From contig DASPHG010000053.1 in assembly GCA_035629775.1 (NCBI GenBank), positions 7,695 to 71,694 of the forward strand: 64,000 nt of DNA, in the 5' to 3' direction. Each line of letters opens with the position of its first letter. The first letter of the stretch is position 1. Positions 58,977 to 64,000 of this stretch are shown here, in pieces. The notes under the pieces were generated by a model. It ran no database searches, was not told the origin of the DNA, and worked only from the letters and a program-made list of their open reading frames with translations. The position numbers and the translations under genes are program-made. The stretch comes from DASPHG01 sp035629775 (lineage in GTDB: Bacteria > Actinomycetota > Thermoleophilia > Solirubrobacterales > Thermoleophilaceae).

Positions 58977-59588
58977 GTGAGCGATCTCTTCTGCCGCCAC
59001 AACCGCTTCACGGCCGACTGCTCGATCTGCTCGAAGGGCACGCTCCTCGAGTCGGGGGCCGGCCGGTCGTCGGGCTCGCGCGCCGCGCGGAAGCCCAAGA
59101 CCGCGAAGCCGCGCGCTAGGGAGCGTGCGGCCTTCCGCGGCCCCTACGCGAGCGCAGGCCCGTACGAACGCGACGGAGCGCAGGTCGAGGTCCGGCTGGA
59201 GAAAGTCCCCGGGGGTGTCCGCCTCGCGGAGTGGGCGGGCGGCGCCCTCCAAGGCCGCGCGCCGGTGCTGCCCGTGGCTGACGTGCGCGCGCTGATCGCG
59301 CAGGCACGGGAGCGCGCGGTGCTGCCCGAGCGCGAGCTCGGCAGGCTCGAGGCCGCGGTGGCCGAAGCTCCCGCCGGAGAGGCCGCCGCGTGGGGTGCCA
59401 GCCCAGGCCGCACGGCTGATCTCCAGGAGGAGCTGCGCGTTGAGGCGCTCGAGGACGGAGCGGTGCGGGTCGCCCGCTGGATCCTCCGCCCCGGCGCCGG
59501 CTGGGAGCTCCAGGACGCGCCGCCGATGCTGCCGGCGCCGCGCTTCGCCCAGGCCCTGGCGGCCGCCCGCCGCGCGGGCGCGCTGTGA
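58977..59588 (+). CDS. Hypothetical protein with N-terminal Cys/His knuckle
   Basis: A 203-residue protein. The N-terminus CRHNRFTADCSICSKG (C6, H8, C15, C18) looks like a single zinc knuckle. A basic linker follows, then two similar domains with VEVRLEKVPGGVRLAEWAGG...LPVADVRALIAQARE and LRVEALEDGAVRVARWILRPG...LPAPRFAQALAAARR, which look like an internal duplication. Function unknown. It lies 28 bases before the addB-like gene and may help DNA repair, but only position suggests that. Confidence 0.6.
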   Translation: MSDLFCRHNRFTADCSICSKGTLLESGAGRSSGSRAARKPKTAKPRARERAAFRGPYASAGPYERDGAQVEVRLEKVPGGVRLAEWAGGALQGRAPVLPVADVRALIAQARERAVLPERELGRLEAAVAEAPAGEAAAWGASPGRTADLQEELRVEALEDGAVRVARWILRPGAGWELQDAPPMLPAPRFAQALAAARRAGAL

Positions 59589-59604
59589 TGTCGTAGGCCA
59601 GATC

Positions 59605-59610
59605 TACATT
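59605..59610 (+). promoter_or_regulatory. -10 box of addB-like gene
   Basis: TACATT, six bases before the ATG at 59617; no ribosome site. Confidence 0.35.
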
Positions 59611-59616
59611 GGCCGG

Positions 59617-62532
59617 ATGCCCCTGAAGCTCGTAACGGGACCGGCCAACTCGGCGAAGGCGGGCGTCGTCCTGGGCGGCTACCGCGATCGGCTCGACGAG
59701 GAGCCGGTGCTGGTCGTCCCCGAGTACCGGGACGTCGAGCATGCCCAGCGCGAGATGGCGGCCAACGGCGCGGTCTTCGGCGTGCGCGTCGTGCGGTTCG
59801 GCTGGCTGTGGGATCTGATGGCCAGGCGGGTCGGCTATTCGGCGCGCATCGCGACGCGCTTCCAGCGCGAGCTGCTCGTGGGGGAGGCCGTCGGGGCTGC
59901 GGAGCTGCGCGTGCTGGCGGCCTCGGCGGCCCGGCCCGGCTTCACCCGCGCGGCCGCGCGGTTCGTCGCGGAGGTGGGGCGGGCCGGGGTTGAGCCGGAC
60001 GAGCTCGGCGCGGCGCTCAGCCGGTGGGCGGGCACCGGCCAGCGGCGCGCCTACGCGCGTGAGATCGCAGCCATCTGCACCGAGTACCGGGCGGCGCTCG
60101 AGCGCGCCGGGCTCGTGGACCGAGAGCTGTTTGCGTGGCGGGCGCTCGCCGCGTTCCGCGAGCGACCGGCTTCCTGGGGCCGGACGCCGGTGTTCGTGTA
60201 CGGGTTCGACGACTTCACGGACGTCGAGCTGGCGGGCATCGAGGCGCTCGCCGAACACGTGGACGTCACGCTGTCATTCCCGTACGAGCGCGGCCGCCAC
60301 GCGTTCGACGCGCTCGCCGACCAGTTCGCCCGGCTCGAGGCGGCCGCCGACGACCACGTCGAGCTCGCGGGTGTCCCCGACCACTACGCGCCGTCCGCGC
60401 GCGCCGCGCTGCACCACCTGGAGCGCGGCCTCTTCGACGCGTCGGGGGAACGTGTGGACGCCGGTGCCGCGGTGCGGATCCACTCCGCGGGCGGCGCGCG
60501 GGCGGAGGTGGAGCTGGCGGCCGCGTCCGTGCTGGAGCAACTTGCCGGCGGCACCGGCGCGGGCGACATCGCGGTCGTCTTCCGCAACCCGGAGCGCTAC
60601 GCGTCGCTCGTGGACCAGGTCTTCTCCGCCTACGGGATCCCATTCTCGCTCGATCGCAAGGTGAAGCTCGGGCACACCGCCCTGGGGCGCGGCGTGCTGG
60701 CGCTGCTCCGCTGCGCGGTGCCGGGCCTGGGCGGCACGACGGAGGACCTGCTGACCTACCTGCGCGCACCGGGCCGGCTGGACGTCCCCGGCCTGGCGGA
60801 CCGGCTCGAGGCGGACGCGCGCCGGGAGGGCGTTCGTGAAGCGGACGAGGCGCGCGAGGTGTGGGAGTCGCGGAACGGGCGCATGCCGCTGTCCGAGATC
60901 GACTCGCTGCGCGGGGCCGCGGGCGACCCGCAGCGACTCCTCGGCGAGCTCGCCCGGCGCATCGAGTGGCTGTTCTCGCGCCCGTATCTGCGGCGCGCGC
61001 ACGTATTCGCCCGCGACGAGGTGGACCTGCCGCGCACGTTCGCGACGGCGCGCGACGCGATCGGGCAGATGCGCGCGCTCGGCGGGTCTGCGCCGACGGG
61101 GCAGGATCTTCACGACGCGCTGCACGACTTGGACGTCGTGCTCGGTGACCCACCGCAGCCGGACCGCGTCCAGGTGACGGGTCCGCTCGAGGTGCGCGCG
61201 CGGCGGTTCGAGGTGCTGTACCTGCTCGGGCTGCAGGAGGGCGAGTTCCCCCAGCCGGCGCGGACCGATCCGTTCCTCTCGGACGACGACCGGCGCGAGA
61301 TCGCCAGTGTGGCCGGGCTCGATTTACCGGTGCGCGAGGAGCAGCTCGACCGCGAGCGGTACCTGTTCTACGTGTGTGCCTCGCGTGCCGAGCGACTGCT
61401 CGTCCTGTCGGCGCGGACGAGCGACGAGGAGGGCGGGCCCGAGCAGCCGTCGTTCTTCCTGGAGGACATCGCCGAGCTGATCGACCTGCCGGAGCGCCCG
61501 CACGCGACGCGGGGGCTCTCCGACGTCGTGTGGGACCTCGGCGACGCCCCCACGCGCCAGGAGTGGGAGCGCGCGGCGGCCGCGGCGGGGCCGCGCGTCC
61601 CCCCGCGTGTCCCGGAGCGGCTCGCCAGCGAGGAGCTGGTGCGCCGGCTCGTCGAGGAGCACCGCCTGTCGGCGGGGGCGATCGAGACGTTCGCCGACTG
61701 CCCCGTCAAGTGGCTGATCGATCGTCGTCTGCGGCCCGAGGCGCTCGAGCCCGAGGCCGAGCAGCTCGTGCGCGGCTCATTCGCCCACGAGGTCCTCCAG
61801 CGCGTGTATTCCGACCTCCGCGAACACTGCGGCGAGCGGGCCGTCACGCCCGCCAACCTGTCCGAAGCGGAGCGGTTCCTGCTCGCCGCGCTGCGCGACC
61901 TCCAGGCCGACTTCCCGATCTCGCCGGACCGGACGCGTGTGCGCGCCGCGGTCCGGAAGCTCGAGTTCGACCTGCTGCGATTCCTGCGGCGCGAGGCCGA
62001 GAGCGCGAGCCGGTTCGAGCCCGACGCCCTCGAGCTCGCGTTCGGCGAGGACGACGAGAAACCGATCTCGATCGGCATCGAGGGGCTCGAGCTGATCGGC
62101 CGCATCGATCGCGTCGACACGGCCGACGGCCGCGCGCTCGTGCGCGACTACAAGACGGGGCGCTCGCGCGCCGACCACGGTGCGAGCCGCTGGAGGGACG
62201 AGCACCGCCTGCAGGTCGCCGTGTACATGCTCGCCCTTCAGGAGCTGCGGCCCGACCTCGAGCTAGCGGGCGGCGTGTACGAGGCGCTTGCCGGCAGCGA
62301 CGCCGGCGCGCGGGGTCTGCTGCTCGAGGATGCGCGCGACGAGCTCGGCGAGGGCTGGACGCGGACCGACTGGCGCGACCGCGAGGGGTTCGACGCCGTC
62401 CTCGATGACGCGCGCCAGGCGGTGCGCGAGGTGCTCGAGCGGATGCGCTCAGGCGACGTCCGGCCCTGCCCGGGCACGTGCGCCTGGAACGGCGGCTGCT
62501 CCTATCCCGCGATCTGCCGGTACGAGGAATGA
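59617..62532 (+). CDS. AddB-like nuclease subunit (PD-(D/E)XK)
   Basis: A 971-residue subunit of a double-strand-break resection enzyme. The N-terminal loop GPANSAKAG stands where AddB-type proteins have a Walker A, but lacks the Ser/Thr after Lys, so ATP use is doubtful. Middle helicase-like folds follow. C-terminal nuclease: RIDRVD (D831), RDYKTG (D844, K846), LQVAVYMLAL. Iron-sulphur cysteines: C695 in FADCPVKW and a terminal set C951, C955, C961, C967. The ATGA overlap with the next gene couples it to the AddA-like helicase. The ATG at 59617 fits the family start. Confidence 0.85.
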   Translation: MPLKLVTGPANSAKAGVVLGGYRDRLDEEPVLVVPEYRDVEHAQREMAANGAVFGVRVVRFGWLWDLMARRVGYSARIATRFQRELLVGEAVGAAELRVLAASAARPGFTRAAARFVAEVGRAGVEPDELGAALSRWAGTGQRRAYAREIAAICTEYRAALERAGLVDRELFAWRALAAFRERPASWGRTPVFVYGFDDFTDVELAGIEALAEHVDVTLSFPYERGRHAFDALADQFARLEAAADDHVELAGVPDHYAPSARAALHHLERGLFDASGERVDAGAAVRIHSAGGARAEVELAAASVLEQLAGGTGAGDIAVVFRNPERYASLVDQVFSAYGIPFSLDRKVKLGHTALGRGVLALLRCAVPGLGGTTEDLLTYLRAPGRLDVPGLADRLEADARREGVREADEAREVWESRNGRMPLSEIDSLRGAAGDPQRLLGELARRIEWLFSRPYLRRAHVFARDEVDLPRTFATARDAIGQMRALGGSAPTGQDLHDALHDLDVVLGDPPQPDRVQVTGPLEVRARRFEVLYLLGLQEGEFPQPARTDPFLSDDDRREIASVAGLDLPVREEQLDRERYLFYVCASRAERLLVLSARTSDEEGGPEQPSFFLEDIAELIDLPERPHATRGLSDVVWDLGDAPTRQEWERAAAAAGPRVPPRVPERLASEELVRRLVEEHRLSAGAIETFADCPVKWLIDRRLRPEALEPEAEQLVRGSFAHEVLQRVYSDLREHCGERAVTPANLSEAERFLLAALRDLQADFPISPDRTRVRAAVRKLEFDLLRFLRREAESASRFEPDALELAFGEDDEKPISIGIEGLELIGRIDRVDTADGRALVRDYKTGRSRADHGASRWRDEHRLQVAVYMLALQELRPDLELAGGVYEALAGSDAGARGLLLEDARDELGEGWTRTDWRDREGFDAVLDDARQAVREVLERMRSGDVRPCPGTCAWNGGCSYPAICRYEE

Positions 62533-64000
62533 GCGTCGAGCTGACACCCGAGCAGCGCGCCGCCGTCGAGCAGCGGGACACGGGTCTGTTCGTCCACGCG
62601 AACGCGGGCAGCGGGAAAACCCGCGTCCTCGTCGAGCGGTTCGTGCGCGCGGTTGTCGACGACGGCGTGGCGGTGGACCGGATCCTCGCGATCACCTTCA
62701 CCGAGAAGGCGGCCGCCGAGCTGAAGGCGCGCCTCCGGCGGCGGTTCCTCGAGCTCGGCGAACGCGGGCACGCGCGCAAGGCGGAGGGCGCCTGGGTGTC
62801 CACGATCCACGGGTTCTGCTCGAAGCTCCTGCGCCGGCACGCGCTGCTGGCGGGCATCGACCCCGAGTACGAGGTGCTGGACGAGACACAGGCTGCGCGC
62901 CTCGCGATCGACTCGTTCGACCGGGCACTCGAGGGGTTCCTCGATCCCGGGGAGCCGGCACGGCTCGACCTCGCGGCGGCGCACACGCCGGACCGCCTCC
63001 GACGGATGGTCACGACGGTGCACGCGAAGCGCCGCAGCGCCGGCGAGGCCGCGCCGGCGCTGCCGGAGATCGACGAGCCCGGCCTGGGCGAGGAGCGGGG
63101 CGGGCTCGAGGCCGCGCTGGCGAACGCGCTGGTCGAATTGGGGGAGCACGCCGGCGTCTCCCGCGTGGACGATGCGATCGCGAAGCTCGAGCGCTGCGGC
63201 GACGCCCTGGCGGCGGTGCCCGACGGCGAGGTCGGGGACCCGGCGGCATTCGCCGGGTTCGTCGTCAAGCCGGGGCGGACGCGGGCGCTGCTGGGGCCGC
63301 GGATGACGGCCGCGGGTGATGCACTCCAGGCGTGGATCGCGGCCTGCGCCGCCCAGCGCGGCTACCGCGACTACGTGCTGCTGCGCGAGCTGCTCGCCGC
63401 GTACACGAGCACCTATGCGGCGGCGAAGGAGCGCATCTCGGCGCTCGACTTCGAGGACCTCGAGCTGATCGCATGTCGAGTGCTCGAGGACAACCCGGCG
63501 CTGCGCGAGCGCTACGAGCGCCAGTTCGAGCACGTCCTCGTGGACGAGTTCCAGGACACGAACCGGCTGCAGATCCGGCTGCTGGACCTGCTGACCGGCA
63601 GGGGCGGGCGGCTCTTCACCGTCGGCGACGAGTTCCAGTCGATCTACGGCTTCCGGCACGCGGATCTCGAGGTCTTCCGCGAGCGGCGAGCGCAGGCGTC
63701 GACGCTGCTCGCGCTCACGCGCAACTACCGCTCGCGACCACAGGTGCTCGAGGCGGTGAACCATCTCTTCGGCGACGCGTTCGGCGACGACTACCAGCCT
63801 CTCGCGGCGTCGGCCGAGTTCGCCGACCCCGTGTTTGGTCATCCCGTCGAGCTGCTCGTCACCGACAAGCCGAGCTTCGCGGAGACGAAGGAACACTGGC
63901 GCGCCGGCGAGGCACAACGAATTGCTGGTCGCGTACGCGAGCTGGTTGATTCTGGAGAGGCGGAGCCGGGCGAGATCGTCGTGCTGTTCGCAGCGGGTAC
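62529..64000 (+). CDS. AddA-like UvrD/Rep-family helicase (partial, runs off window)
   Basis: The first 490 residues of a superfamily 1A helicase. Q-motif region LTPEQRAAVEQRDTGLFVHA; Walker A ANAGSGKTRVL (K30); motif Ia ITFTEKAAAELKARL; ISTIHGFCSKLLRRHA-type segment; motif II VLVDEFQDTN; motif III FTVGDEFQSIYGFRHAD; motif IV ALTRNYRSRPQVL. The order and DEFQD spelling match AddA/RecB-like enzymes. A C-terminal nuclease, expected in AddA, would lie beyond the window. It starts inside the stop of the AddB-like gene (ATGA). Confidence 0.9.
   Translation, partial: MSVELTPEQRAAVEQRDTGLFVHANAGSGKTRVLVERFVRAVVDDGVAVDRILAITFTEKAAAELKARLRRRFLELGERGHARKAEGAWVSTIHGFCSKLLRRHALLAGIDPEYEVLDETQAARLAIDSFDRALEGFLDPGEPARLDLAAAHTPDRLRRMVTTVHAKRRSAGEAAPALPEIDEPGLGEERGGLEAALANALVELGEHAGVSRVDDAIAKLERCGDALAAVPDGEVGDPAAFAGFVVKPGRTRALLGPRMTAAGDALQAWIAACAAQRGYRDYVLLRELLAAYTSTYAAAKERISALDFEDLELIACRVLEDNPALRERYERQFEHVLVDEFQDTNRLQIRLLDLLTGRGGRLFTVGDEFQSIYGFRHADLEVFRERRAQASTLLALTRNYRSRPQVLEAVNHLFGDAFGDDYQPLAASAEFADPVFGHPVELLVTDKPSFAETKEHWRAGEAQRIAGRVRELVDSGEAEPGEIVVLFAAG

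Noticed and set aside
1..64000. tRNA, rRNA and CRISPR loci
   Set aside because: Scanned by eye for TpsiC-like GGTTCGA motifs, rRNA blocks and repeat-spacer arrays; none found, though a covariance search was not possible.

Overview
This window is a dense, very GC-rich stretch (about 70% by eye, not counted) with no gap over 300 bases between genes. The best fit is an actinobacterium of the class Thermoleophilia (Solirubrobacterales-like). Grounds: PspA with the partners PspAA and PspAB, a CtaG copper assembly factor, a luciferase-like (possibly F420) oxidoreductase, many GTG/TTG starts, many apparently leaderless starts, and large secreted proteins with Arg-rich beta-sandwich tails. No tRNA, rRNA, CRISPR array, transposase or integrase was seen.

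Layout. 0-3.7 kb: end of a CorC/HlyC-type protein, a 3-hydroxyacyl-CoA dehydrogenase divergent from a thiolase, and small membrane or acidic proteins. 3.7-8 kb: a secreted Asp-box protein and an LLM-class oxidoreductase. 8-18 kb: a REC-GGDEF-EAL cyclic-di-GMP protein, three abutting acyl-CoA dehydrogenase genes, a methyltransferase, a CWB2-like lipoprotein, a fourth acyl-CoA dehydrogenase behind a TetR-type palindrome, CtaG and a hotdog thioesterase. The lipid theme is beta-oxidation.

18-32.3 kb: pspA-pspAA on the plus strand face pspAB-htpX on the minus strand. Between them lie three very large secreted genes. Two are tandem paralogues with Pmp-like beta-helix coils, Gly-rich loops and a PKD domain. 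The third is unrelated at its N-terminus. The C-termini of all three carry DxD and His motifs that recall nucleotidyl-cyclase toxins (anthrax edema factor, CyaA, ExoY). This is the most unusual part of the window.

32.3-35.9 kb: a c-di-AMP (ydaO) riboswitch upstream of an M23 peptidoglycan hydrolase, then Lgt, a membrane-anchored protein behind a sigma-28-type promoter, and a hydrolase. 35.9-40.2 kb: an overlapping lysA-hom-thrC-thrB operon for lysine and threonine. 40.2-49.5 kb: zinc-ribbon proteins, an amidase overlapping an orphan ParA, FHA and SRPBCC proteins, a lipoprotein, a penicillin-binding protein, a MarP-like membrane protease, a lysyl-oxidase-like protein and a PRC-barrel protein. 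49.5-55.3 kb: a ceramidase-like secreted enzyme and two further exported proteins. 55.5-64 kb: genome maintenance, with topoisomerase III, a metallophosphoesterase, a zinc-binding protein and an AddB/AddA-like nuclease-helicase pair cut by the window end.

Functions cluster around the envelope (Psp, HtpX, M23, PBP, MarP, Lgt, secreted proteins), fatty-acid oxidation, aspartate-family amino acids and DNA repair. Nucleotide second messengers recur: c-di-GMP turnover, c-di-AMP sensing, and possibly secreted cyclase-like domains.
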